Source: Ignelater luminosus (lineage: Eukaryota; Arthropoda; Insecta; Coleoptera; Elateridae). From it: 64,000 nt of DNA. Within the stretch, counting starts at the first letter, position 1. Each line of letters opens with the position of its first letter. The position numbers and the translations under genes are program-made. This document shows, one piece after another, positions 23,632-36,069 of the stretch. The stretch lies in NCBI GenBank assembly GCA_011009095.1, contig VTPC01090932.1, positions 186,001 through 250,000 on the forward strand, written 5' to 3'. The notes beneath the pieces were generated by a model, which searched no databases, had not been told where the DNA came from, and worked only from the letters and a program-made list of their open reading frames with translations.

Positions 23632-23780
23632 TGCTATACATGATAATAAATCACCTTGGATACAGTTGTCCGAATAAATTACTTATCATTCGTATAAAAC
23701 AATATTCTGTAATTTGAAAATTATTAAAATATGACTTGCAATTTGCAATTTCTACAAATATTCTAAATATACAACAATAG
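23632..23780 (+). repeat. probable 3' LTR of the Gypsy remnant
   Basis: Partner of 21518-21667. It begins TGCTATACATG directly after a purine-rich stretch and ends around ACAACAATAG. No further copy was noticed in the window. Confidence 0.65.
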
Positions 23781-26700
23781 TTATCAGAACAACATAGAAG
23801 AAGGGAGATAAAGAAAATGTAAATAATTTAATCTACATCCAATTTACCAAAAAACGTTGTTCTTGCGTTTTTACGTGCAATGTATCGTTTTCGAGTAAAC
23901 TCGAATTTCCTGGAATCCTTGCTGATAATTCAATGTAGAGGTCTCGTCTTTCAGTGTCTTGAAAATAACTTTACAATATTAAAACGAAATTTCTTATACA
24001 CTAGTTAAAAGCTACTCTACTTTTTAATATTTTGCATTTTTAAGGTTATTTTAGAAATACTTGAAAATAATTTACTAGGAAATGGCATATTCCACATGGA
24101 AAATGCCAGTTCTCTTTATAGAAATAGGTGTAGATTCTAGAGTCGATTACTATCTTCGTTAAGGGTGGTCTAAGAACAGATCATAGACGTGCTATGAGAA
24201 TATCAGATAGTAGAGCCGGAATTCCCAAAAATAAATCAGCTGATTTCGTATAACAACCGCGAGTTGCAAAATTTTAGTTTCATTTTTATAGACATTTATG
24301 GTGCGTAATACATGTAGTTACTTGTGAAAATCAATTGTTGATAAAGCCTTCCCTCCATAAGGTTCTTATATAAAGAGTCTATTTTCCAATGAAATTAAAC
24401 ATTCAAAAACTCCCCAAGACTCTGCTTCACCAATGGGTTCATATGGTCTCTGACATTGTTTGTCTCTAAAGAACAGATTTCTTCTGGATATCAAAACTCT
24501 GGCATCTCTTATTTCAGACGTTGAAGATTATACCAAGAAGTAACACTCAAATACTATTTGAGCTTTTTGGGAACATCTTTTAGTAGTTTTTTACTAAGGT
24601 GATATAGGACACAATCGAAAATTCCCATTCGTGCACGTAGCTGTCGCATAACGCTCCTGTTTATACGTACATACTACTTGAAAGAGTAGACAATTCTTTA
24701 ATTCAGAGGATCCACAAATAATTAGAAAAGGAACTTACAACGCCACGAATACAGTCCCTCATCTAGCATAGACAAACTTCTTCCTCCGAAATCATCAGAG
24801 ACATATGATTGAAGTAATCAAAAGATCAAAAGCTCCAACGGTGATAGCAACTTTCAGTTCAGTTTCTTGCAATTGATCAAACTAAGATCAAAGCTATTAG
24901 GAAAATATTTGCAAAACAAACTAATGAATATTCGTACAAGAACAAAGGTATATGAAAATTCCTTTGAGAAAGAAGCGTTTTCAATCAGCAGAGGTTTTTT
25001 GATTCAAATTGTTGCTTTATACACGTTTTCCAACCTTTGTGAGTTTACAACATGTCTAGTAGTTAATATTCTGTATCTAATCTGTTTCTGAATGAGAAAA
25101 GCAGAGTGCAGAGATTGACAGAATTGTGCAGGAATAAGCTGGGTCACCAGAGAATCAGAATCTTCTCAAGAGTTCAGTAGTTATGAGTTCAAAAACTGTT
25201 AGATGAATAAGTTATTATAATTATTAAATAAGGTCAAAGTTCACTGAACATTCTATATTTCAGAAACAAGAAGTTTAACATGATGAAAAAGAGTTAATCT
25301 CAATTGTTTTGAGCACTTATAGTACCCATCTCCGGTCTTCAGTTTGAGCAAAACACGGTCATCATTTAACCTTTTTGTAGAACAACATGTGGAACTAAAT
25401 TTAGTTAACTATAGATTATAGAATATTGAGACTTTCAGTATGACATTTCTAACTTCATGACTAAATAAAGATTCCCAGATTTAAACCTTACAATAAACAC
25501 AACATTCTACCAGATAACACTACAAACTTTTTCATGTGATCGATGGTTAGATTGTAATGAAAATGAAAAAGAAAAACATGAGCAAGGAAGCTTGTCTCTG
25601 GTATGATCTACAGTCTTTGTTTCTCCTTCCATTACATGCAAATTAAATCTGTAGTTGTTGTCCAGTGTGTCATGTGAGTTTGGTTTTCTGATATCTGTAA
25701 AACGCTTTGCAAAACTTTAAGGAGGATAAGATTTGTAAAACTTCTACTATTGACAGCAAACTTCATTAAAATTGTAAATATGAAATTGGATTACCCCACA
25801 AAGAGTCATATCTTACCTACAAGTTGATTAAGAAAAGAATTTGGTAAACTTACTTATCTGAAAACATTAACTAAATGTCAAGTCAATGAATTTGTTGCGT
25901 ACTTTTGCCCTTCACTGTATAATGCATAATCAATCGACGAATAAGGTTTTCAAAAGTCTTGTAGTTCAGATAGTAATCCTAAATAAACATTTAAACGCAC
26001 TGAAAATCTTTTAGGCTCTCCTACAATTTGCAGAGTAGTAGCAGCGCAGGAAAAGCAGTGATAGCTCATAATTGTCCCTGAGATGCATTAACTGTGTTCT
26101 TCAATTTGATTAGACAGTGAAAAGTCATTGGGTTCAACCTAGGGCTCTAAAGCAATCAAGATATCCTGCAGTGAGAAAAGTATTTTTGAGTTTCATACTT
26201 AAGATTTTGTACCGTTCTTGGAATCTACAACTTTGAGCGTGACTAAAATGGTAATAAACTACTCGAAGAGCTTTAGTTATCATCACCACAGTATTGAAAG
26301 CCGATAATATTGCACAAGTGTTTTCTAAATGAACTTGATTATGTTCTAGAAAGTAATCCAGTTAAGAAATAAAGGCTTTAAACAGAAGGCCTACGGTGCG
26401 AATTGAGATTGATTTTCTTAGATTATTTGTTGATGTGTCAAGATTTTCTAAATGTGCAACGTTTCACTATACAAGATACTAAGTAAGTATAAGTGGCCAT
26501 GCCTTAACAATTAACAACGCGGCCTAGAAATATTCAAACTTGCCTGAATTGTTTAAAATAACCCTTTCGTATTAAAACCTTAAGGTTTAAAGATAATCAG
26601 TTACCTTGCTTCTTCCAAAATCTAAAAGATTCTAGATCAAGTAATAGAGCAAAAGCCATTCATGATTGGCAAAGTGTTATATCATTAAAGGAAGAACATG

Positions 26701-27410
26701 TAGAAAATGATTTCTTGTATCCAGTAGCATCACCTGTCAGGCCATGGCCGTTCACTTAAGTTAGATATCTAGCAGTTCCAGATTTGTCGTCAATAGTGGG
26801 GTATCTAGAAACTATGCGTTTGATTCTTCTACATTTCATTTAATCAGCTGAACAGCAAAGCGAGTACGTGTTGGTTTTAGACATGTGTGTAAAAAGAAAC
26901 AACTCCATATCAAATAATCTAGCAGAGAGCAGTAGTAACAATTAAATAATGTGATAGGGCTAAAATGAATGACAGTAGATGGCCTATTAACAGGACTCTT
27001 CGAGCGTAACTAGGTAACTGATTATACTGTTGAAATATAGCGGTGGAGAAGACAGGGGAAAGTCGCTTTTCTATTTTTTCAAAGATAGCCTCATGGTTAT
27101 TAGGAGAACATGACTGATACAAATGAAAATCTGGCCCCGTGTTCCAGAGGTCACTTCAATGTGAAAGAATAACAAAACCATAGTTGCAAGATTTAGAACA
27201 TGGAACTTTATAAAACCTTTGTTGCATGTAATACTTAAGAGAGTTTAGAAGTAAAAAGATTCAGCTATTAGTACTGATGTTATGTTAGAAGAAGAACTGA
27301 CAAAATTATCTGGCAAACATTAATTTCCGACCACAGATAAAACTTTAATAACTTGTCAGCAGAATAAATAATGTTAGTAAAGGAATAAATAAATAAAAAT
27401 AAATACTGAG
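23781..27410. other. gene-free A+T-rich stretch
   Basis: No protein motif, inverted-repeat pair or RNA gene was recognised. The frames at 24867-25091 (plus) and 26919-27122 (minus) look random. Confidence 0.45.
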
Positions 27411-27419
27411 ACAAAACTT

Positions 27420-27540
27420 GTCAGCAGACAACTCATACAAGCAGGGGAAATAACAATTAATAGGACTCTAGTTGAGGAAGCAACAGAATTCAAATGTCTA
27501 GGAATGATTGGAACACAATTGTTTCGAGTTGCTCCAGATT
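27420..27540 (+). pseudogene. small LINE reverse-transcriptase remnant
   Basis: The frame reads TETKLVSRQL, then AGEITINRTLVEEATEFKCL and GMIGTQ. This resembles the TKxM...I.INGxxIExVxEFKYLGxxI segment that lies between the YADD box and the C-terminal domain of RTE-type LINEs. Only about 40 codons are recognisable, so the call is tentative. Confidence 0.4.
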
Positions 27541-27559
27541 GAATGCGGTTTAACCTAGT

Positions 27560-30500
27560 GATAGCCAATTTCTAAAAAATTCGGAGAAAGCCTTGAAGAA
27601 GAAGAGAAAGAAAATATTCAGAAAAAAATGTTCTCATATGATTGTTACTGAAAGATTCCTATTTCTATTTATATAGATTTCAGTGGTCGTTACTCCCACG
27701 TAATGCTTTCTTATTAGGAAACGTTATGCCACTAAAACAGTGAATATTTTACAATTCTTGTACTCTACATTCAATTTAGTAAAAAAAAGGCTAGTTTAGC
27801 ATTATTATCGAAGAATGTATTGTTTCCGAGTAAAATTTTTGGGATCTCCTACTTTTTCTAATATAATTTAAAAATGCAAAACATTAAATTACATTGTTGC
27901 AGTAATTGTAGAGATAAACTCCACCGGGGGTGGAGATTTTGGGATGGCAAGAGATTTTGGCACTCTATATAGTATCTTACAAAGGCTGTATTTCCAGACA
28001 GATAATTATACCTATAACTTTTTGGCTGGGTTTAATATGCAAAATCATCTCTAGAATGTTGAACAGAATCATCATGAATACCTCTTTCTGTTCTACGTTG
28101 TTAAGTGGTAGTAACTAAACACAGAAGGGAAGTGGACTAAAGGGATTACCTTAACAAACTAAACTTGTTATAGCGAATCTCATCTTTCTGGAACTTTGAG
28201 TGCAACTCACTAAGCCAAAATGAACGATTATGAAATTCTTTCGGTCAGTAAATGATCAGAGCTAGCTCAAATAGTTTACAAAGTTTTGTTCAATATTGGT
28301 TACTTAACTCCCTTGCAGATGTTTCTGATAGTAACTTATTTTACCTGAATAGATCAGGACTACGTCTCTTTTATTTGAATTTAAGTTAGAATATACATAT
28401 TTCAGTTTTTCTTCATGGAATTAATCAACTAACTTCTTAGTAACATAACACAAAATAGCTATCGAATTTTACTATTACTATTAACAATAAAAAAGATTGG
28501 TCACAATATTAGAATTCCATGCTGTAGCATTATTGCATGAAGAAATTGTTTATGGTTTCTCATTGTTTGTAATAGTTTTTCTTGTTGTTTGATTAAAAAA
28601 TTATAACAGTGACGATAATAAAATACAATTCCAAAGTTTATGTTTTTCTTTGTAAACATAAATACGAACGTACAACCATAATAAAACTTACAAAAATCGT
28701 TAAATCGTTTTGCTACTATAGTTTTCCATAAAAAAGGAAAATACATTTTCAATCTTACAAAGTAATGTTACTCTGGTATGCCTATTTGATTTAATCTTAG
28801 TATAAAATGAGATATTAAGTTATAAAATAGACATACCCAAGTTTGACAAATACAATAACCGTAATTATTTATGACAGCAATTAGCTGATAAAATTTAACC
28901 GACAGTTACAGAACAGATAACTTATTGCTATTTTTAAACCGAATTCGGCTTATTGCGATGTTTAGGAACATTAATAAAATTGTCTGTCTACTATTTGCAA
29001 ATTATGGATGCGAGTAATATTAATTCTATAATTTTTTGTGCTAAGTTATCAAGGAATTTAATCTAGATTTAGTCACGAATTTTCAGAGTGCACGGAACCA
29101 GACATTTTCTGCTATATGTATCGGTTATTTCTTTCAATTTACTATTTTTGCTTAATAATATTTTTTGGAAAATCAATATCAGTTAGTTGGGAATAACAGT
29201 AATTGCGTGACCTCATGTTCTTTACCCATATAATTGCGGTATAGTAACTTAACTAATTAAATAACTAACACATGACTAAACGGCTACGCCTTTTCATCCT
29301 ATTAAAACTGATCAAAGTAAAAATAGTATCTGTTTCAAATTACGTATTAATTAACACAATTAACACAGAATGGGTAATTGGATGTACCATTCCACCCTCG
29401 TTTGTCCAATTGCATCGAAAATGTAAGAACATTTTTCTAATACTTCTATATTTGACCGCGTTTTAGCGAAAACGTTGATAACTTCAGAGATAATGATGTT
29501 ATTTACGATAACATTTCGTGGAAATTTTCAATTATTTAACTTTAACGAGAAGCTTCTTTACTTGCTTTTTGGTAAAACAACTTCCTGTTGTATGTCTCTC
29601 AGGTATTAATAATGATATTTTGTTCGAAAAAGTCTGGCTGGGTTTCGGTTCAATAAACTTATGAATTATTCATACACATTGGTTTGGCTGGTGGTACTTG
29701 CATGTTCTATAAAACCACCTACAATTTCCTAAATTAAACAAAGACTAATATTTTATTTGTTGTCCGGATATCGAAAACTTTAGTTACATCTATTTTACGT
29801 GTGCAACATAGCAAAGTGTTTGCTTATCGAGGGTAGAAACGTAAGAAATTATTTTTAAATAATTAAACGAGTTAATGAAGTTATGTTCTTAAATAAAGAA
29901 TTAAAGCAGAAACTAAACTATAATTACAGTTAGCCGTGGGCATATATATATTGATTATTTAATTCACCTTGTTAAAATGTACTACTAACTCTATTTTCAA
30001 ACGAATAGTCCAAACACTAAATTAGAAAAGCAATATGCAGGTATATGTTTCATTTGCATTTTCCAATTAAATGTCTTTGACATAATATGTAAATGAATAA
30101 CTTAGTTTTTCATGGCTTATTTTTACCAAGCAGAATTGATTCAGAAATAGAGAAAGCAATAACGCTACTGGCAAAATTATAACAAACAAATTGATAGTCT
30201 TTGAAGATATATGGTCTGTCAAGATTACACAAATCTAATGTACCATTACGTACCATTATTAGCTTTATCCAAAGTCCTGAATCTATAAATTATCGGAATC
30301 TTTATTACCCATCCTAGCAGATTTGGTAAAAAACAAATAATTTATCAAATCAATATCAAACAATCATTTTTAAAAGTACTTTGATTGCAGATAAGTAACC
30401 TCTTCCTAACTCAAAGACTGGTTTTTTAGTAATAAGGACATTGACGTTCAGTATGCTAGCAGATTTAGTCTCAGAGCGTGGAGAAAATGTTTGATCTTCT

Positions 30501-31314
30501 GCATATAACACTAATCCGACAAGGTGGCTTATAGAGGATCAATAAAGGAAAATTCAAAAACAAGTTTTTATAATATAAATAAAACAGCAAGGACGAATAT
30601 AGATTCACCGTCATAGAAGAATATTACAATATTCATGTAGATATTGTATTGAAGTCACAAAAGCTCAGATTACTCTTATTGTACTTGAAAACATTTTGCT
30701 TGTGACAGCTCGGTTATCGACCATACGCCATTGTATGAAAGAATATTTTACTTCAAACTTATTGCATTGAAGTCAATTAGAGTGGTATCCACCTGTATTC
30801 AAGTTTACTAAAGGATCCAACCACACAGATGTTGAAACAGACCTATTAACACAGGCAATTTCAAAAGCAAAAAGATTATTAAAGTATTTTCGGAAATGTA
30901 GTCTGCGGGTGTCTTGAATATGTGGTGAAAACTCATCACCCTTCCACCTGCTGCTACTCCAGTAAAGGGCTAAATTAATGTAACATCAGATTCAGTTTTT
31001 CACGTTTTTTCAAGGGTAAGTTGTATAATGCTCGACTTTTGGAAAAGCAGAAAATAACAATAATATCGGCTATGTAGTTCTTGGAACAGACCAATGAGAA
31101 AACTGCCAGTAATAGAACAAATTGATGGGTTATGAGCAAAACAAAATTTCAGAATTTATTTGGTTTGTGCCTGTAAATATAAATGAGCTCGGAAAATTTT
31201 TGAAAAATTTAGAAAATTGACTGTGAGGAATAAGCAAGATGTCTATTTATAAGTGCCAACGGGGTGTAGCAAGTCAAAAATTAAACGGTCAAAATACACA
31301 GAAAACCCAGACAC
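27560..31314. other. gene-free A+T-rich stretch
   Basis: Nothing was recognised with confidence. The frame around 27930-28118 has a weak LINE-like KIISRMLNRI. The region 30700-31250 is less A+T-rich but shows no motif. Confidence 0.4.
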
Positions 31315-31322
31315 ATGCACAG

Positions 31323-31640
31323 TGGGTGGAGCGAAAAAACTTTGTTTTTTATTTCAAAACTCCTATTATGCAGAATAGTTAGTTGCCTTTTGTCAGTAGA
31401 AATAACTGTGCAAAGCTTGAGCACTGTATGACGTCGTCTTTGGCTGCCCAAACGACCCCAAAGTTTCGAAACTATTAACAAATTTGCCTTTAAACTGACA
31501 GAAGTTGTTTTATATATCCGTTTGGAAATTTATTGTGCCTATATGTTTAAGAGTAGTCTATTACTACATATATCTATCATTCAGATTCTCAACCAGCTGA
31601 TAAAATTGTTTGGGTACCGCCACAAACTTAAACTCCGCAA
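31323..31640 (+). repeat. left long inverted repeat of the hAT-like element
   Basis: The complement of this segment aligns with 33025-33360 over nearly its whole length. Shared blocks include GGTGGAGCGAAA, ACAAAAGGCAACTA, GTTTGGGCAGCC, TTTCGAAACTTTGGGG and CACCCAAACAATTT (with one change). It is non-coding. Confidence 0.8.
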
Positions 31641-31659
31641 AAAAATTAATTTTGTTGCA

Positions 31660-32951
31660 ACACTTTGATGAATTTGTGTTTTGTATTAAACTTTGGCAAC
31701 GATTACCTGGAAGCTATTCGTGATCTAAGAAACCCATCGCGAGCTTCGGGGCCGGATACTGCTGCCCGACGCTTCTGTTACAAGTTTGATAGACCTCCCT
31801 ACCGCTTGAATGTGGCAAGGAAACTTAAGGATGTCAATTTCTTCAGGTACATTTTTAATTATCTTTCTTAAGTCATCATCAAGGAACTGTTTCGATTTGT
31901 TAGAAGTGGTTCAGTAATTTTGGTTGTTGGTCAATTTATCAATCCAGTGTAATCGTTTGCATCATAATTGTTTGGGGAAATTTCAAATGCACCAACTTCA
32001 AAATTTTGTTTAGTTTCCCTTCTGTATTTCACAATTCTTCTCAACTCCAACTCTCTAATATAGCCCCAGTTGTCTGCCAACATCGATAATAAAATATTTT
32101 TGAGATGGCAAAAGTATCCATTTCGTTCTAAGACTAGATCGATATTTTTTTTATTTCTTCTGACAAGAACCTCAATTTTTGTATCATCCCGAAGAAATGC
32201 TGACTACCATGCCGACAGAAAGGTTGAGATTTTATTTCAAGCCTCTATAACATAAGCGTTAGATTTCGAGATGGATTCTCTGTTGATACATACAGTCTTG
32301 AAATTCCATTGGCCGTTGTTAACCATATGGAGTGGCTCATCCTTCTTGGGTTCCTACTGAAACATTAACTTTAGAAATTTCTTTACGTATTTCATACAGA
32401 TATTGTTAACCCGCGCTAAGATCTTCAAACTGCACTTCAGGAAAGCCAGCACCAATCTTGTCGATGCCTTTTATATGCATTCCTTCACAGCTCTGTAGTT
32501 GCTTTCCAAGTAAACTGCTAGTAAAAAAGTTTTCCCATCAAGGTGCTGTAGCAAGTGGCGCAATAGAAGTTCATTGCTATGCAGCAGGCACACAAACCAT
32601 TGCAGAGAACGTTCCACTGTAACTTCAATCTGTTGTATAACTCCATTCTTAGATCCCGTGCTGACCGCTTTCCATCACACCCAACAGCTTGGAGATGAGA
32701 AAGGTCGGTTTTGGGGGATAATAATTTTAAAATGCTGTTTTAATTTAAAGGGACGTACTAGATATTGGTGAAACATGGTCAAGATACATAGATCCCGGCT
32801 TAGACATCAGCACAACATGTTCTTCAGCAACTTTTTTTCTTGCCCTACTTTGTCCTTCTTTAACTTGAACTAATGTCTTGTCTTTGTGCCCATTGAACAA
32901 CTTTACAATATCTAATAACCAACAATACAAGTTGGATAAACCAAACCACAT
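31660..32951 (-). pseudogene. hAT-like transposase relic
   Basis: Read from 32951 downward, the frames give HKDKTLVQVKEGQSRARKKV, then AEEHVVLMSKPGSMYLDHVS. Further down they give NTGSKNGVIQQIEVTVERSL and QWFVCLLHSNELLLRHLLQH, then ISPNNYDANDYTGLI. The end gives KLVTEASGS and ARDGFLRSRIASR near 31700-31830. I recognise these blocks and their order from a family of insect hAT-like proteins, recalled rather than searched. Conserved acidic and histidine residues suggest the RNase-H-like core was once present. Stops and frameshifts break the frame at least six times. The protein seems to lack an N-terminal zinc finger, since the start lies directly against the right inverted repeat. Confidence 0.65.
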
Positions 32952-33024
32952 TATACAAAATAAAAAAATAAGTAAGATAGTACTATAATAAAACAGGAAA
33001 GTTAGTTTCTTTCAGGGTTAGGTT

Positions 33025-33360
33025 AGGCAAAAATATCGAATTTGTAAGTTTGCGGGGGCACCCAAACAATTTGTTTCAGCTAGTTGAAATTTTGCATGAT
33101 AGATATTATATATAGTAATACACAATTTTTCCACACACAGCCGCAATAAACTTCCAAAAATATATATCAAAGAACTTCAGTCAGTTTAAGGGCAAATTTG
33201 TTACAACTTTCGAAACTTTGGGGCCGTTTGGGCAGCCGAAAATAATGTCATACAGCGCTCGAATTCTGCAATTATTTCTAGTGACAAAAGGCAACTATAT
33301 TCCGCATATAGGAGTTTTGAAATTAAAAAAAATTTTTTTTGCCAGTTTCGCTCCACCCTA
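33025..33360 (-). repeat. right long inverted repeat of the hAT-like element
   Basis: Partner of 31323-31640. Both arms diverge moderately and have separate indels, so the duplication of the ends predates insertion or the element is old. Confidence 0.8.
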
Positions 33361-33368
33361 ATGCACAG

Positions 33369-33955
33369 ATCCGCTGCGTGCTGATGTGCAGGTTGTTCAC
33401 CGCACAATGACAAATAACAAATTAAAAGGGTGGCATTTGGCTAATCAAAGAGGCAACATTTTTTTTTGGAAGACAGAAGAGACGGTCTTTTGAAGTTTGC
33501 ACAAAGACGACTTGTATGCACGCGGTAGGTCTGGCAATGCAGTTACACCTGCAAGAGTCAAAAGTTTGCCCAAGAAGCTGCTTGATAAATAGTAAACAAC
33601 CTACTGACAAACAAGACTGATTGGTGTATCTGAAAATGCAATACCATGAAATATAATGCTGCAAAATGAAGGTCATATCAGAAGCCTCCCCAAGAATATA
33701 CTGCACTACAGTACTTGCATTAACACATTACTGGCATTTGACAGTAAACGTTTTTGGTACTTTAGGTACTTTGGAAAGCAACAGTCATTGCAAAGAAAGT
33801 CCCTAATGAGGTTAGTTCTTTCCTCCTAGATTATTAATTTACTATTGATTGCTGTACTTTTTACGTGCTTTTAAACAGTGATAAAAACTTTTGCTCATCT
33901 TGGAAAAATTTGAGAGAAAATGAAACATTTTAAAACCCAAAATCAGAACTTAACA
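33369..33955. other. no gene recognised
   Basis: A 94-codon minus-strand frame (33422-33706) lies next to the hAT-like element in a less A+T-rich patch. No motif is recognisable. It may be part of an older repeat into which the hAT-like element inserted. Confidence 0.35.
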
Positions 33956-33959
33956 CATC

Positions 33960-34650
33960 AAAGATGAATGGAATGAGTTGGAAGAACTAAAACAAATCGA
34001 TGAAAATCTGGCTTAATCGCCAGAGCTGTGGGAATTAGCAAACGATATGTGTATGAAATCTTGAGAGCAGATCATTTTCACCAGTACCATTTCTTTTTGA
34101 TGCAACACCTAACTGACAAAAGATTATGTTTGCTGCTGTTTGAGAAACAAGTTAGTTCGAGACCAGAACTTCTTAAGATATATGCTATTTTCAGATTCAA
34201 TAATAATGAATCAGTTAATAGGCACAACTATCTCTCTTACGATTAAGGAAACTCACTTTCAAAGAGATTTCATTGTTAACGTTTCCTTGAGGGTCACTTA
34301 AATCGTGAGGCGTACCTAAATTTCCTACAAGAATCGTTTTGCCTGTCTTACGTATAATAACGGAATTCCTGCACATTTTTATATCAATGTAAACTTGGCC
34401 TCACGCAGTTCAGATCTCACACCAGTAGACTTTTTTGTGGGCAAAGTAAAAAGCAAAGTCCACGTACAATCTAAACAAGATTTAGAAAGTTGACACACAA
34501 GAATAATCGATTTGTGATCAGTACCGCTTGATTTGCTTCGTCGCGTAAGAAGCTCGCATCGAAAAAGGTTTGTGCTGTCTGAACCGTAAGACCAAAGACA
34601 GTTTGAAAATTTGAATAAAAGCTACCCTATTGAACATTTTAGCTGTGCTT
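33960..34650 (+). pseudogene. IS630/mariner-like transposase relic
   Basis: The helix-turn-helix end reads ARAVGISKRYVYEILRADHF (about 34020-34080), then HQYHFFLMQHLTDKRL, matching SxxTVxRILxxxxLHPYHLQxVQxLTxxD of a large insect IS630/mariner-like family. The first catalytic region (normally FTDEA) is degraded to AIFRFNNNESVNRHNY. Further on, GHLNREAYLNFLQES (about 34291-34335) corresponds to the LNGEVYxxFLxxxL strand. SDLTPVDFFVGKVKSKVHV (about 34409-34465) is the third catalytic region, SPDLTPLDFFLWG, and keeps its aspartate. The second aspartate is not visible. Inverted ends were not found. It is from the same broad family as the element at 52.4-58.6 kb but is a separate, more decayed copy. 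Confidence 0.65.
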
Positions 34651-34900
34651 TTGTAAAACATACCGCTACGCTGCTGGTATAACTTGAACTAATTTGCAAA
34701 CACACTTTCTTGGCATAGTTTAGAGTATTACCTGAGATTACCCATTTTCGATAGTTTCACCTGCACTAATTATAACATGCTTTATAAGATACATTATCTA
34801 CCTGCTCGCTAGGGTATTTCTATTCTTCCGATCTTATTCAAAGTTATTATTATTTATAGACTAAAATAACATATTTCCCGGCACACAGATGACATCGTAA

Positions 34901-36062
34901 TAGAGTATGATAAGAAGACGGCAACTTGTACTGCTCGACTTCTCTAAAGCATTCGATAATTTACTTCTCTCTATTCTACGTTTTTGTGGTCTTTCGCCAG
35001 ACACCGTCAAATTTTTCAAACTTTTCTTAACAAATCTTCAGCAAGCCGTAATATTCAAAAGCAATACCTAGGGAGTACCCCAGGGATCTATACTTAGTCC
35101 GCTATTATTTGCAATTTATACATCAAATTTCCACACTCAACTTCAACATGTCAATTCTCACTTTTACTCCGACGATAGATAACTTTATTTTTCTTTTCCA
35201 CGCCCAGATGTTGAACAAGCATGTAAAGGGATAAATAAGGATTTGAGTTTATATCAATCATTTCTTCTGGGTATTCATTAAAATTAAATCCAAGGCAATG
35301 TTAATATATAGTCGTTATATTTATGATTCACTGATAAATGATATTAAACTTGAAAAAGATGGCGTCAAGGTAGAAATTCAGATTGAAGTCAAAAATCTGA
35401 AGTTGATAATAGGACAAAAATCTACGATTCAAATTCCATTAGCGCTATTAAGAAAGAGTTTCATAATTTTCGTATTAGGTATCAAAATCGAGAATATTTA
35501 GATATACGTATACTATGTGATTCTCTAGCTTTATCGCATCTAAATTATTGCGACGTTGTCTATGGGCAGTGTATAGAACAACTACAAAGTGTTACTTGCG
35601 ATTAATCTCAGTACTCAGTATATCGAATTTGGTGTAGACTGACAACTGCAAAATGGCTAAATATGCCAAACAGGTGCTACCTACATATATGTAATTATAT
35701 TGTATCAGACAATTTATTGAATAAAATTACATTTCGTAAGAACATCCATCATTTAAATCTACCGCCACACAGAACTATGTGCAAGAAATCATTTTCCTAT
35801 ACTATAGCAGCAAACCTAAACAAATTACAGAATGATTATAAGATTATGATAACGAAAAGACTAAGAAAAACTACCCAAAAGGCAAACCACACATCCATAG
35901 TTCTTTCAGCTTATTTAATATTTTAATTTGAAGTTAAGTGGAAGAACAGGGCTAGCTCAATGTCTGGCCCTGAGTTTCACCTGAAACTTACTACTTACGC
36001 ATTACTTGCAAAATTTCTTTTTTGGGTAAATAAAGGCAATTATTGTCATTATTATTATTATT
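34901..36062 (+). mobile_element. 5'-truncated CR1/jockey-type LINE with (ATT)n tail
   Basis: The insert starts within the reverse transcriptase and ends in an ATT repeat (about 36040-36062). The 7-mer ATCGTAA stands on both sides (34894-34900 and 36063-36069), a plausible target duplication. The coding relic within is described separately. A simple-repeat tail fits CR1/jockey-type LINEs. Confidence 0.7.
34921..35926 (+). pseudogene. CR1/jockey-type LINE reverse transcriptase relic
   Basis: Frames read RQLVLLDFSKAFDNLLLSIL (catalytic aspartate region), GVPQGSILSPLLFAIY (about 35070-35118, very well kept), and HFYSDDR (about 35160-35180). In the last the YADD box has become YSDD, but both aspartates remain. 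Downstream are LNYCDVVYGQC (about 35543-35575), WLNMPNRCYLHICNYIVSDN (about 35657-35716) and MCKKSFSYTIAANLNKLQN (about 35778-35834). These match the C-terminal half of insect CR1/jockey-type ORF2. Stops and shifts interrupt it at least five times. The endonuclease is missing. Confidence 0.75.
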
Positions 36063-36069
36063 ATCGTAA

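Larger units (their letters stand above)
21518..23780 (+). mobile_element. Gypsy (Ty3-type) LTR element remnant carrying a LINE insertion
   Basis: Two direct repeats of about 150 bp (21518-21667 and 23632-23780) flank a short internal region. That region keeps the C-terminal end of a Gypsy integrase just before the second repeat. A purine-rich AAAGGAGG (23620-23627) lies a few bases before the second repeat, as a polypurine tract does before a 3' LTR. Most of gag-pol is missing. Once the inserted LINE (21764-23269) is set aside, only about 450 bp lies between the repeats. The 5-bp target duplication is not clear, so outer termini are approximate. Confidence 0.65.
31323..33360 (-). mobile_element. 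hAT-like DNA transposon with 8-bp target duplication and long inverted repeats
   Basis: 2,038 bp bounded by perfect ATGCACAG copies at 31315-31322 and 33361-33368. An 8-bp duplication is typical of hAT (also P) elements. The tips read TGGGTGGAGCGAAA (left) and, complemented, TAGGGTGGAGCGAAA (right). Inverted similarity continues inward for about 310-330 bp on each side, for example GCAAATTTGTTA...TTCGAAACTTTGGGG at the left complement and the right. The interior carries a transposase relic on the minus strand, with its start near the right end. Long inverted repeats are unusual for hAT, which normally has tips of about 10-25 bp. Confidence 0.85.

Noticed and set aside
27930-28118. KIISRMLNRI as LINE reverse-transcriptase motif
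   Set aside because: Too short and without neighbouring motifs in any frame.
31319-31325. CACAGTG followed by a short A run at the left tip of the 31.3-33.4 kb element, resembling a Transib/RAG recombination signal
   Set aside because: The right tip lacks the heptamer, and the perfect 8-bp duplication and tip sequence fit hAT far better than the 5-bp target duplications of Transib.
31665-31871. Plus-strand open frame with RDLRNPSRASGPDTAARRF
   Set aside because: It is the antisense of the conserved hAT-like block ARDGFLRSRIASR on the minus strand.
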